The notes beneath the pieces were generated by a model. The model was not told the DNA's origin. It made no database searches and worked only from the letters and a program-made list of their open reading frames with translations. From NCBI GenBank assembly GCA_028456385.1, contig JALNQF010000211.1, positions 1 through 64,000 on the forward strand: a DNA stretch of 64,000 nucleotides, in the 5' to 3' direction. The stretch is from Ophiosphaerella korrae (Eukaryota > Ascomycota > Dothideomycetes > Pleosporales > Phaeosphaeriaceae). Below are positions 23,300 through 36,300 of this stretch, piece by piece (positions within the stretch are counted from its first letter, which is position 1; every line of letters begins with the position of its first letter). A program made the position numbers and the translations under genes.

Positions 23300-26200
23300 A
23301 TGCCTACCCTACATCCACATATTCCGATACGGCTCTTAGCGTACAGCAAAAGTGGAGAGCTTAGTACCCATAGCTTCAACAATGACGAGATACCTTCGTA
23401 TGCGATACTTTCACACACCTGGGGAGCAGATAACGAGGAGGTAACCTTCGCGGACCTTGAAAACGGCAATGGCAAGGCTAAGTCTGGCTACGGAAAGATC
23501 CGCTTCTGCGGGGAACAAGCACAGTACGACGGTCTGCAATACTTCTGGGTCGACACATGTTGCATCGATACGACAGACAGGGCTGAGCACTCTTGGGCCA
23601 TACGGTCTATGTTTCGTTGGTACCGTTCTGCGGTAAAATGCTACGTCTATCTGTCAGATGTATCAACACGGAAAAGGAAAGCCGAAACCATACTTAATGG
23701 ATCGAGTTGGGAGTCTACTTTTAGATTAAGCCGATGGTTCACGCGTGGCTGGACGCTCCAAGAGCTTCTAGCTCCGACTATAGTCGAGTTCTTCTCGAAA
23801 GAAGGGGAGAAGATTGGCGATAAGACATCCCTGAAGCCGTTGCTCTACAAGATTACGGGTATTCCGCCTGAAGTGCTCGACGGAGCTCCGCTTTGCCAGT
23901 CCAGCGTCAACGAGCGATTGCGGTGGGCAGAAGGCCGGATAACCAAACGCGATGAAGACCGAGTATACTCTCTGCAAGGCATCTTCGATGTCGAGCTAGC
24001 GCCAGTATATGGTGAAGGGGCAGCTGGTGCTTTTGGGCGCCTCAGGGGTGAGATCGATAAGCTAGAGAGCTGTATTAAAGACATATACAGTACAGATCCT
24101 TGCAAAGATAAGACGCGCATCGAGCAGACAAAAGGTGGACTGCTGGCGGACTCCTACCGCTGGATCCTCGACAATACAACATTCAGGCAGTGGCAGCAGG
24201 ACCAGCACAGCCGACTGCTGTGGGTGAAGGGAGACCCTGGCAAGGGGAAGACCATGCTGCTCTGCGGTGTTATCGACGAGCTTCGATGCTCGATGCCAAA
24301 GTCTGCCCTTCTGTCATACTTCTTTTGTCAAGCGACCGACTCGCGCATCAACAACGCTACAGCTGTGCTGCGAAGCTTGTTATATATGCTTGTAAGCCAA
24401 CAACCGGCGCTTACATCACATGTCCGTAAGAAGCACAATTATGCAGGCAGAAGCTTGTTTGAGGACGCGAATGCCTGGGTCACCCTAACAGAAATCTTCG
24501 CGGACGTGCTGCGAGATACGAGCTTAAGCACAACATACCTGATTATCGACGCACTAGACGAATGCATTTCTGACTTGCCAAAGCTGCTTGACTTTATCGC
24601 AAGGCATTCATCTGCATCCTCTAGCGTCAAGTGGATCGTCTCTAGCCGCAACTGGCCTACTATCGAGGAAGAACTAAAGCAAGCAGAACATCAAACGAGG
24701 CTAAGTCTTGAGCTAAACGCAGAGTCAGTCGCAGCGGCAGTCAAGATCTTTATCCAGCAGAAAGTACATCAGCTGGCACAAGAGAAGCGCTATAAGCCAG
24801 AGATCCAAAATGCCGTGCTCCAGCACTTACTATCAAACGCGGACGATACCTTCCTCTGGGTAGCTTTAGTGTGCCAAGACCTCAGGTCAACATCAAATAG
24901 GCATGTACTAAAGAAGCTTACCTCATTTCCACCTGGGCTAGACGCTTTATATAAACAAATGATAGACCAGATAAGTAAGTCAGACGACGCTGAGGTCTGT
25001 TGCTACGTACTAGCTTCTACTGCAGTCTTGTATCGGCCTGTCACACTTCGTGAATTATTTTCACTAGTGGAGCAGCTTGAGGATTTTAGCGAGGATGCAG
25101 AAGAGATCATAGGCTGTTGTGGGTCGTTTCTTACTCTTCGAGAAGGCACAGTGTACTTTGTACACCAGTCTGCAAAGGACTTCCTCCTTACGACGGTCTT
25201 CCCTGATGGAGCCAGGGCTGCTCATTGGGCAATCTTTTCGAAGTCGATAGCAATTATGTCTAAGACATTGCATAGGGATATGTATAGCCTAAAGGCACCA
25301 GGAATCCACATTAACGATAGCAAACTGCCTAACCCAGATCCACTATTAGTGTCACGCTATCCATGCGTCTATTGGATCGATCATCTACACGGCTCGAGAT
25401 CTAGGGGTCTAGCTTGCGGAGCCAACAATCTGGAAGTCGCAGGTATAGTAGAAGATTTCGTAAGGAAGAAATATCTATACTGGATAGAAGGGCTTAGTCT
25501 ATGCCAAAGTGTAGAAAAGGGGGTAGTATCAATATCGAAACTATGGTTACTTATACAGGTACGGTACAATGAAATTGTTCATTAAGATAAAATCCTAGGT
25601 AGGAATGCTAATGCAAGTAGAAAATGCGAGACCAAGATAAACTTTTGCAGCTTATTAAAGATATGCGACGATTTGTTATGTACCATAGAGAAGTAATCAA
25701 GAACTTCCCTCTTCAAACATACGCATCTGCGCTATTATTCAGCCCAACAGGTAGTCTAACTAGACAGCTTTTCCGGCACGAGGATCCAGAAGGTATAATT
25801 ATCAAGCCAGCTGTGAGCAAGAGCTGGAGTTTGTGCCTACAGACGCTTGAGGGCCATAGCGACTATGTCACCTCAGTGGCCTTCTCGCACGACTCGGCCC
25901 AGTTAGCATCAGCATCGATGGATAATACCGTCAAGATCTGGGATGCCATCAGTGGCGCGTGCCTACAGACGCTTGAGGACCATAGCGACTGGATCAACTC
26001 AGTAGTCTTCTCGCACAACTCGGCTCAGCTGGCATCAGCATCGATGGATAATACCGTCAAGATCTGGGATGCCATCAGCGGCGCGTGCCTACAGACGCTT
26101 GAGGGCCATGGCGGCTATGTTTACTCAGTAGCCTTCTCGCACGACTCGGCCCAGCTGGCGTCTGCGTCGGGCGATACCACTGTTAAGATCTGGGATGCTA

Positions 26201-27411
26201 GCAGCGGCGCGTGCCTCCAGACGCTTGAGGGCCATGGCGACTATGTCACCTCAGTGGCCTTCTCGCACAACTCGGCCCAGCTGGCGTCTGCGTCGGGTGA
26301 TAGCACCGTCAAAATCTGGGATGCCAGCAGCAGCGCGTGCCTGCAGACGCTCGAGGATCATAGCGGAAGAGTCAGGTCAGTGGCTTTCTCGCACGACTCA
26401 GCCAAGCTAGCGTCGACATCGAAGGACAGCACCGTCAAGATCTGGGATGTAAGCAGCGGCGCGTGCCTGCAGACGCTTGAGAACCATAGCGGCCATGTCT
26501 ACTCAGTGACCTTCTCGCACGACTCGGCCCAGCTGGCGTCTGCGTCGAGCGATACTACCGTTAAGATCTGGGATGCTGGCAGCGGCGCGTGCCTCCAGAC
26601 GCTTGAGGGCCATGGCGGCTATGTCGTCTCAGTAGCCTTCTCGCACGACTCGGCCCAGCTGGCGTCTGCGTCGGGCGATACCACCGTTAAGATCTGGGAT
26701 GCTAGCAGCGGCGCGTGCCTACAGACGCTTAAGGGCCATAGCCACTGTGTCTACTCAGTGGCCTTCTCGCACAACTCGGCCCAGTTAGCGTCAGCATCGT
26801 CGGATAATACCGTCAAGATCTGGGATGCCATCAGCGGCGCGTGCCTGCAGACGCTTGAGAACCATAGCGGCTATGTTTACTCAGTGGCCTTCTCGCACGA
26901 CTCGGCCCAGCTGGCGTCTGCGTCGGGCGATAGCACCGTCAAAATCTGGGATGCCATCAGCGGCGCGTGCCTGCAGATGCTTGAGGGCCATGGCGGCTAT
27001 GTCACCTCAGTGGCCTTCTCGCACGACTCGGCCCAGCTGGCATCAGCATCGGGTGACAAGACCGTCAAGATCTGGGATGCGCGCAGCGGCGCGTGCCTGC
27101 AGGCACTTGACATTAGGAAATCTCTTGGCTACTTATCCTTTGATCCCACTGGCCGTTTTCTCCATACTGAAATAGGGACTATCGTTATTCCGAGCTTAAA
27201 AATGTCTAATATAAAAGATACTGTAATACCTGAACGCCCTCTATTTCAGGGCGTAGGCCTTAGTTTAGACCGTGTGTGGATCCAGTATGACGGTAACAAC
27301 ATCCTGTGGCTACCATCAGAGTATCGGCCCAACTGCTCATCTGTGTGCGGGAGAACCGTAGGGATAGGTGTTGGATCTGGGAAAGTATGGAGTTGTGAGT
27401 TGAACCTTTGA
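23300..27411 (+). CDS. HET-NACHT-WD40 receptor (HNWD/HET-E type)
   Basis: A STAND-class NOD-like receptor of the Podospora HET-E/HET-D type, which triggers cell death on non-self recognition. Exon 1 is 23300-25558, the 62-nt intron 25559-25620 (gtacgg donor, TGCTAAT branch, gtag end) and exon 2 25621-27411. The product is 1349 aa, close to HET-E. The HET domain (about 30-190) carries YAILSHTWG, FWVDTCCID and RGWTLQELLAPT. NACHT has P-loop GDPGKGKT (311-318) and Walker B LIIDALDEC (about 413-421). Ten 42-residue WD40 repeats (825-1244; DNA 25834-27093) are nearly identical in DNA as well as protein; differences concentrate at a few positions per repeat. The first frame ends at 25585, so without the intron the receptor would lose its WD domain. 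An unstable repeat number is expected. Function as a cytosolic self/non-self sensor is inferred from the family. Confidence 0.92.
25834..27093 (+). repeat. Ten tandem 126-bp WD40 repeat units
   Basis: Ten in-frame units of exactly 126 bp, each starting at TGC-CT(A/C/G)-CAG (CLQ). Long blocks such as the one encoding FSHDSAQLASAS are the same in most units. Variation concentrates at unit positions 7, 9-11, 13, 29, 31 and 38-39. This indicates recent unequal exchange or gene conversion between units. Confidence 0.95.
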
Positions 27412-28530
27412 GTTCTTGAATAAGAGATATATGATCTTCTTCTCTATCATATTGTTTCTTTGTTATCGCTGGTTCGCAGTAGGAGAGAGGGATTTACACA
27501 AATATATAGTACATGTACCTTCCTCCTACCTCCGCCTGCCGCCTGTAACAGTCGCTATATAACATAAAAGAAATCGAATTCAAAGATGTTACTCGCCCCA
27601 TTGCTTTGTACGTGATCAGTGTCGCTATCTACCGCCGCGTTTCCTTCTTTAGATTGGTATCAGTGATGGCACAGGCAGCAGAGGACCGTGAGCCGAAGAA
27701 GCTTCAAGAAGCATGCGCCACAGTTCAGCATAGCGCACTTGTAACTACATCGTAGGCCGCCAAGCGTCCATAACTATCATGGACTTCGTCTTAGGAGAAT
27801 GCTTGTTAGTTACAAGAGGCCGCACAAGTCATTGAATACCTTGCTACCAAAGTCCAACTAGGCCTCCCTCGTATACTTGCCGAGAATACGTGTTCCTTTT
27901 CTAGCTAAGGCTTGTTGGGCCTTTGCCCAAGCCCATAACAATAATCCTACTAGCTATATTAGCGCGCTGTGCATGCTCTCGCTACAGGCGGAGGAAGCAG
28001 CACATTGAAGCCGACGAAACTCGGAAGACGCCCAAAAGGAGGCTGCGCGTCTTCTAGTCAAGAGTAATGTTATCCCCCCTCTTTTTTTTAAGCAATCTTG
28101 TATAGGTAGTATAAGACGTCCAAAGTAGTATAATATAATGCTGTGAGGAACAGAGCGGGGGATCCATCAATGCTCAAAAACTTGCCTTGGATTGCTGCGA
28201 TTCAAGTCATTGAAAGTTTGCAATGGATGAATGTAAAACCGAAGGAGATATAATGATAGAATTATCTATACCCATCTATGCGGCTTGAATATAATATGCT
28301 CAAACAATGTTGGTAGTTTTACGTCCACGGATGTTCCACTTCATCCGGCCTCAACTCCATCTTCCTCCTAGCACACACACACACACACACACCCGTATGA
28401 AAAAAAAACTAGATAATCCGAGAACAAGAGCAGTAATGTCATCATACCGCCTGCAGTACCAAAAGATATATGCACAAAGAAACCCCCCGCATCAAAAAAT
28501 CCCCACCAAATAATACCTCCACCCACCCAC
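27412..28530. other. Intergenic with degraded repeat-like sequence
   Basis: No gene is supported. From 27660 to 28130 there is stop-rich sequence resembling mutated transposon DNA, without a readable domain. A (CA)n tract lies at 28372-28392. The right end is the 3' flank of the Brl1/Brr6-type gene. Confidence 0.5.
28372..28392. repeat. (CA)n microsatellite
   Basis: About ten CA units, in the 3' flank of the neighbouring minus-strand gene. Confidence 0.95.
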
Positions 28531-30034
28531 TCACCGAAACAACCCCTTCCTCCTCGGCGTTTTCGCTGCCTCCCTCTCTCTCTCCCCCTCTCCGCTCGTC
28601 AACAATGCCGGCATACTCTGGGTATGCATCAACGGCGGCGCCTCAAGTCGCTGCGCATACGGCGTTTCAAGTCTCTGCGCATACGGCGTCTGATAGGGCG
28701 TATGCTGCCAATTGGACTGACTGGCCTCTCCATAACCGGCCACATACTTACCCGAAGGCACGTGATGCGGCGTCTGCGGCATAAATTCGTGCTCAGGCTG
28801 GGTCTGCGGTTGACGCTGCTGGTGTCGTAGCAGGCCAAAGGCCCAGTTGGACAGGTTGAAGCCGCCGACGATGAGGAGGGAAGTAAAGACCTGCCAACAA
28901 GTTAGTTTTACCAAAGGGGAATAAGGGGATGGGAAGCCAACGCACCATGCTCTTCCAGCTAAACTCCTCGACAAAGCTATTAAATATCCCTGCAAACGTC
29001 TTGGCCGTCACACTCGCGCGCGCCACCTTCCTTGGATCCCTACTCATGCATGTTTCCCAACTCCCACACACCTTCTCCATGTACGGATTGCGGGTTGCAG
29101 GCGCGCACTTGTTGTCGGCGTATTGCTTTGCGCAGGAGGCGATTTCAACCATGACTTCGGACATGTGCTTAGAGGATGCAATGTCCACGTCTGCCATGAT
29201 GCCTGCCCACGCGGCCCAGATGATGTACACGAACATAGAGGCGAGGAAGAGGTTGACGAGGAGTTGCATGTAGAAGGAGAGGACGGAGGGGAGGGAGGGG
29301 TGGGCTTCGACCCAGTGGAGGAAGCCGGCGATGCTCATGGCGTAGGTTGCTGGAGCAGCGGCGATGGGGTCTTTAGGAGGGTTTGGGGCTGCTTGGTCGC
29401 GGTCCGAGTCGTCGGCGTCGAGGTCTTGCAGAGTGCGCTTCTTGGAACGGGCCCGCTCGGAGCGCTCCGAGCGCTCCGAGCGGCGTTTGGTGATGCGGTT
29501 CTCGGCTTTGTGCGAGTAGTGGCGCTCGCGGTCGCGTTCTCTTTCTCGCTCGCGGTCTCGCTCGCTGTCCTTGGTTGGGCTTGGGCTGGACACGAGGCGC
29601 TTGAACCAGCTCTCGCGCGGCCTCGCCTTCCGCGCCTTGGTGGACATCCTGTCGGCCATATGTGCGTCTGGCGTGGCTGCGTCGCTGTCCTGTCCCGGCG
29701 TATTGGGCGTCTCTCCGCCTGAGCTGGCGTCGTAATTGCTGGCGGGGGTGCGCGGCTCCCATGCGTTTTGCACGTGCGGCGGCAGTGGCAGCGGCTTGGT
29801 GGTGCTGCTGCTGTCCTGTGCAAAGAAAAACGACCGGTTATCGGGCTCGCGCAGTCGGCTGGGTGTTGCAAATCCGTTCTTGGAGGGCGAGTCGAGGACT
29901 GAATGTGGCCGTTTCCGCGCTGATTGGTGTTGTTGGCCAATGTTCATAAACGGCGATGATGGGTCGACGGGGCCAGTCGCTGTCGACCACTCAAAGTCCA
30001 TGGGCGTCGTCGAGCCTCGGTGTCCCCGCTGCAT
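28531..30034 (-). CDS. brr6: Brl1/Brr6-family nuclear envelope protein
   Basis: An integral inner nuclear membrane/ER protein needed for nuclear pore complex assembly and membrane-lipid homeostasis. Exon 1 is 30034-28946, the 55-nt intron 28945-28891 (gtgcgt to ggcag) and exon 2 28890-28531. The product is 482 aa. A disordered N-terminus (MDFEWSTATGPVDPSSPF, then a Lys/Arg-rich part with SERDRERERERDRER) precedes the Brr6_like_C_C domain at about 260-385. This has a first membrane helix (FYMQLLVNLFLASMFVYIIW), the four conserved cysteines (SCAKQYADNKC and VCGSWETCM) and a second helix (VFTSLLIVGGFNLSNWAFG) that is created by splicing. The C-terminus is Pro/Gln-rich. The frame extends to 30070 but opens there with TTG; the first ATG is at 30034. 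The identification is firm; which of the Brl1 and Brr6 paralogues it matches is not. Confidence 0.88.
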
Positions 30035-30377
30035 CTTGGGTGTCGCAACGCCCTGTAGTTGAATATCCAAGAACCCGGCACGGAGCGTGGGTGTAGGTGT
30101 TTTTGTGGTTGTGGTTGTGAATTGGTTGTGGGATGGTTGCTAGGTCGTCGTGTGGCCACTCTGATTGTCAACAAATTGATTGCGGACTTCCGAACTCCCG
30201 CGCTAGTCTGTATTTGGACTACACATTCATGCTCGTGCACATGCGCCCGGCACATACTGTCTTCATGAATGTGATTCCATTAAAATTCTCTACTGAAATA
30301 CCTAAGGATATCAAAGCTCTACCAAAACAGTCCCAACGCCCGCTTCATGACCAAATAATCTTCCTTGGCCTACCCGC
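30035..30377. other. Intergenic between brr6-like gene and FAS1
   Basis: A 5' region for the brr6-like gene and a 3' region for FAS1, both on the minus strand. No other feature is seen. Confidence 0.5.
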
Positions 30378-33300
30378 TCAAGCAGCCGCCGCCGCCGCCG
30401 CCGCCGTCTCCTCCTTCTCCTCGTACTTGTCCCAGTTGGCCAGAATGTTGCCAATCTTGGGCGAGTTGGTTAGCTTGTACACGTCCTCAAAGTACTCCTT
30501 GGTGAGTGCAAAAGGCTTCGCAGTCACGTTGGGAATGTACTTTCCAACCAGCTTCGATGGGTCGATCGACGTCTTGTGGATCTTCTTCAGCAAGAAGCTA
30601 CGGAATGGCTTGACACCGGATCGCAAGAATGTACTGTGGAATGGCACGTCGATGCCCTTGAGTGGGATTGTTGCGAATCCACGCTGCAGGTCAAGCGGTT
30701 TGGGCTTCGCTTCCGTCTGCTCTGCGCACCCCTTGATGATCTCCACTAAGTGTGCCTTGACGTCTTCCAGAGACATGCTCTGCATCAGCTCCTGAATATC
30801 AATCTTCTGCGCCTTGAGGTAGTTGGTGACATTGGTGAGGCAGTCAAGCGCCCGGAGATCTCCAGCAGCAACGTACTGCATGTTGGCGATGTTGTAGTTG
30901 ACAATCTCCAGAAGCCATCCAGTCTGCTCTGCAATATTCTCAACAACATATTGGAGAGCCTGTTCATTAAACGTCTTGGAAATTCGGCTGGGATTTACCG
31001 CGCACATGGAGTAGTTAGACCGTCCAGCTTCGTCACGCTCCACCGCCACTTGCATCGTCAAACCACGATAGAAGACGACTGAGACTAAGCTCTCAATAGG
31101 CATCACTTCGGCCAACGCAGCAAGAGCAGAATACTCTCCAAGAGAATGACCCGCGAATGTGCTATCGCGTTGGACCAAGCCTTTGGCACGCATGTCCTCA
31201 AATGACGCCTTCTCCATAAGCGTAAGTGCAGGCTGAGTGAACTGCGTCGCTGAGAGCAATCCAGTAGGTGATCGATATGTGTATGATGTCGTGTTCTCAT
31301 CAATCTCCTTGAAGATCTTCTCTGACTTGATCGATCCATCGGCACGGACAATCTCGAATGTCATCGACATGTAATTCTGTCGAATTGCTTTTCCAACTGG
31401 TCCACCAAAGTGGATGGTAAGTTCCTTGGGGTTGTTCTTCACGATGTTGGTAATTGCAAAACCTAGACCCGATTAGCAAAATGCTGTCAAAAACTGAGCA
31501 TGCACACTTACCATAGTTGTCCATGAAGTGCTTGTCGGCACGGTCCCAGACCTCCTTCGCCACAGGGCTGCTGTTGTAAAGATCCATGCCCATACCTTGT
31601 TCTTGAGAACCTTGTCCAGTGAAAACGTAAGATGTGGTGGGCTGCTCCACTTCAGCTTCACCAAGGAGGACCTTGTCCTCTGTCTCTCGGTTGCTGACTT
31701 CAATCTTAATGATCTTACGACCTGACACCATACCAACATGCTGTAACTTGACGTCCAGCATGTCATCGGGCAACACCATGCCGACAAGATTGACATGGTA
31801 GCTTCTAACACGACCAATGTTGTTCTCAGCAGCCCATGTCTCTACCAAGCTTCGGACAGACGCACTCGAGTACATTCCGTGTGTAATTGTGCCGGGCAGA
31901 TTGGCATAGCTGGCAAAAACACGCGAAACGTGGATGGGGTTATAATCGCCCGATACGCGAGCATAGTTCTCGTTCGAAGCGGGCGCCTTAAGGCTCAGAG
32001 GGGTCTTTCCGTGCAGAGGAATGGGGTTCTCAAAGTGCACAGGCTGATCAATGGCAGCACCATTGCGCTCTAGGTAATCTATCACTGGATTGCCAAAGGC
32101 CGTACCTGATTGATAATTGACGGACGCAATTGTGATGATTTCCTTGGTAGGAAGCTCGAGGAGAACCTCGCCGAGTGTCTCAATGTGCGAGAAAGCCGTC
32201 TTGTTCTTGTAGCGTTGGAAGGTCTCCAGCTTGAACATCAAGGTCTTGTTGAGCAGGTCAATATCCGGCTCCTCGAAATTGAACCATTCCTTCGATCGCA
32301 GAATGGCAACGTCTTTGGTGGTGGCCAGATGCAGCTGCATTGGCTTCTCATTCTTTCTCTGGAAGGTGTTGTTGAAGTCGTCATAGGCTCCACGGTACAG
32401 GAACTGGCTGGTGACTTCCATGACAGGCTCGCCATCGCGCGTAATTGTACCACAAACTTCAACCATCTTTCCAGAGTCTTGATTGATGACAGCATTGATC
32501 TGAGCCGTGGTGTCCAGAACATCGCCCTTCTTTAGTGGCTCTGCGCCGGGAATCATGCGGAAGCCGTTGGAGAGATGAACAAGCTTGAGAAGATCACCGT
32601 CAATAGCACGAGGGAAGATTGGCTTGGTGATGGCCTTCCAGCCAACGACGATGGCGAAATCCATAGGTGCGAACACCTCCTTACCTGGACGGTCAACAAA
32701 AGCTTCGCCAGTATTGCCCACAGCGTGAACAAAGTCGTTGATGGCCTCGCTTGTGACGGTGGCACGACCGCCATCAAAACGAGACGCCACGTCGGCATCA
32801 AAGGGGCATTCCTCAGCACCGAACCAAATCTTGTAGTAAAATTCCTTGATGCGGTCGTTGCGAGCCTCCATCACTTCGTGAATGGGAGCATAGCCAATGT
32901 CCGGACGGTATGTAAAGTGGAAAGGCAGGGCAACAGGCTGCTTTAGTGCCGTCCGCTCCTCATACATGTTGAGAATGATTTCGTTGTTCTCGGTCAAGCT
33001 CACGTCGAGAGTCTTGATCAGCTTGCCGTTAGACTGAAGTTCCCTAACAATAATCGTTGTCTTAGCTGGGTCGTTGGGGTTATTGATTTCAACGAGCATG
33101 CCTGGGGTGGGTGCAAAGATTCTTGCAGTGGGGTTGGTCTGGAAGCGTTGACCTTGCACGAAGATGTCTGCAGTGAAGAAAGCATGTCTCCATGAGTAGG
33201 TCTCGCCAGCCAAAAGTTGAAGCCACGAATGCGCCTCAGGCATTGTCGCGTTTGGTGCAGCTGACAAGCGATACAATGTCTTCGTCTCGAGTTGTGAGAC

Positions 33301-36300
33301 GGTCAGACCGTCGACCTCTAGGCCTTGAGGGGCAGTAAGGAGGTTGCTACCGAAGTACTCGATGACGGGTACCTTAGACTCGTCATCACCATACAGATCG
33401 CGCAACAGATATTTGATATGGCCTTGGTGGACGCCATCAAGTATCTCTTTCACTGGCTCATCAACCTTGGTAGAATATTTGACAGCCATGGGTCCCTGGA
33501 GAATGCAGGTCCTGCCGACGTCCTGGTCAACAACGGCATCGAGATCTTCTGACTGCCAAAGCGAATCCTTCTTAAAGAAGAATTCAAAGGTGTCGTCTAA
33601 CACAGGGACAAAGGGCACAGGCTTTTGGCCTCGTCGCTGGCAGAGAAGCAAAAAGTGCTGGACGTCCTGGGCGTTGATCAATTGTTGATCCGCCTCCGGG
33701 TACGCATCGAAGACCTTCTTGATGGTTGGGAAAGGATCGTTCAGCTCATCATAGCTTTGGATGAGAGACTCGTTGCTGGAGCTGCTGAAACGCTCCTCCA
33801 ATCGACGGATGAAGTCACCAGTCAATCGCTTCAAGCTCTGATCGATCCATCGTGATTGATGCTTGACATACATGAGGTCAACCATGCGTTGCACTACCTC
33901 AGTATATGTCATATCTTCGAGATCGACCGACTCTCCATTGTTGTTCTTGCCGAACCAGACCTTTTGGAAGTCCTTGTTTAGCTTTTCGATGATGTACTCC
34001 CGCATCTTCTTAAGTTCGGGCACTCGTTTCGCCTTATCAAGACTGAAGATCTTCTGGTCCATCTCGTGCCAGAAGATGACACCTCGGGTTGCGAGCTTGT
34101 GGATCGGCTCGCCCATTTCGGAGCGCACAGTGATAACACCACCTGCTGGACCCTTGTATGTCTTTTCCCAATCACTGTCTTCGAGACCTGGTGCATCGAC
34201 AATGGCTTGCTTGGCCATCTTTGACGTGTATGCTTCCTTGGCGGTCATCATGCGGCTACCGAATAGACATCCGTCGTATGGCATGGGAGGATAGCCGAAG
34301 CGTATTGACCAAGATCCAGTGATGTAGGGATAAGTATCCTCAGCACCACCAAAGCCAGAGCCTGCTACCAGAATCAAATTTGCACATTTGCGAAGACGGC
34401 TGTACATCTGTAGAATGGGCTGATGGAAATCTTCGAAGGAGTGATGGCCACCGCCGCGACCTCCAGTCCATTGTAGCATGACAGGAAATGTTGGATTTGC
34501 CTTGGCAATGTTGATGGTCTGTTGAATGGCCTCTACCGAACCAGGCTTGAAAGCAATGTGCTTGATACCAAGTGTCTCAATGTACTCGTTGGCGACTTCG
34601 ATAGACGGAACACCAGCACCAATGGTTAGACCCTCAATGGGAACACCTTCAGCACGCAGCTTTGCAAGTAGCGGGATTTGCCAGCCCATCGCGCGGGGGT
34701 TCACGTAGATGAGATTAACCGTGATACCACGTCCGGCCGGAATGGCCTTTTCCACCTTGGCGATGGCGGCCGTCATGGTTTTCTCATTATAGTAACCACC
34801 GCCTGCAAGCTCAATTTCATAGCCGGCGTTCATAGTGGCGGCGACGAAGTCCCAGGGGACTGTGCAGGGGGTCATTCCGGCTACCATGACTGGCGGCAGA
34901 CCAAGCATTCTGCTCATCTTGGTGTCGACATAGGTCTCACCAGTAGAGGTCTTGACGAGGCGCGGGCCGTGCTCTTTAACCCAGTCGACGGCGTACTTGA
35001 CAGCATGCTCAGAGTCACGATCGAAGAGCTCAGGTTTGTAGCCAACTTCTGGGTTCTGGCCGTCAATAGCACCCGCAAGAATGACGCGAACACCAGTTCC
35101 GTCCTTGTTGCGGTTGGTAAGCACACCAAGACCTGAGATACCACCCGGGCCAAAATCGAGGATGTGGGTTGCATTTGGGAAGACGGTTGCTTTTTCCCAT
35201 TCTACCGAATCATGGGTAATCATGCGCACCAATCGAGGTACGATATTGTCTGATTCATCCTCACGCATATCCTTGCCGGTGTGGGTGTCGTACATTGCGA
35301 TGCCTAGGTCGCTGGAAGGGATTTTGACATCCTTCAGATCATCTTCCAACTGCTTTGTCGCCTCAACCAGGTACTGGCTGTGAAAGGGGGCGGTGATGGG
35401 CAGGAAGCGATTCACGAATCGCACCTTGCGCTCTGTGAAGGGTATTCTTGTCTGGTCTAAGCCGGTAGGGGCTTTTACCTTTCGAAGTCGCAAGTTCAGG
35501 CCATAGAGGGAGATGGGAGGACCAGTGACAACGAAGTTGCGCGCGCTGTTGATAAGCGAAATGGCGATATGTCTGTCTTTTGGTAAATGGGCGTTGGTTG
35601 CGTCAATGTGCTCCTGGACGGCCTTCCTCGAGAGATCTCGAATAGAGAGCATAGGCGTTGGAGTGCCCTCGCCATTGTCGACAGAGTCTTGCAACACTGA
35701 TGGAGCGAGCGATGTGCGGGGGAATGCTTGCTGGCTGCGAGTACCAATCCAAAACAGAATCTCAATCGCCTTCTTAGATTGCCGTTGGAATGTCTCCCAG
35801 TTCTTAGCTCCAGCAATGGCAGCGGCCGTGACGACGCCCTGGGAGTGGCCGGTAACACCGGCGAAGCGGCTGCGGACGTGTCCTGGATGGCTTCCCAACA
35901 CCCTCGACGTTACTATGAAGTGGGCGAGCTGTGTCAGACCAATGAGGGGCAGACTGACGGGAGCGGATACCAGGTAGTCGGTGTCTGGCTGGGATTCGCG
36001 GCTGTTGAGCCAGCGCATGACATCGAGGCCCTTGGAGTAGAGCTTCTCGGCGCGCGGGTCCCGCGACAGCTGCAGCAGGTGCTGCGCCTCGGAGTCGATG
36101 AAGTCCTCGAGGAAGGCGGGGTAGGTGTTGTAGAGCTCCCGGAGTTCATCGAAGTACTCCTCGATGTTGCCCTGGCCGCCGAGCACGGCGTAGATGACGG
36201 CATTCTCGTCGTCGGCTTCGCGGAACAGAGCCGAGTCGTGCAGTTTGATAGGGCGGTCCAGGGCAGCGCGGCCAGCGTAGTACGCCCGCACAGTCAGGAG

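Noticed and set aside
25834..27093. A CRISPR-like array or satellite DNA at the repeated 126-bp units
   Set aside because: The units are exactly in frame and encode WD40 blades of a receptor; this is a eukaryotic locus.
29123..29940. Long frames of about 200 codons on both strands at 29.1-29.9 kb
   Set aside because: They overlap the Brl1/Brr6-type gene and arise from its Arg/Ser-rich, GC-rich codons.
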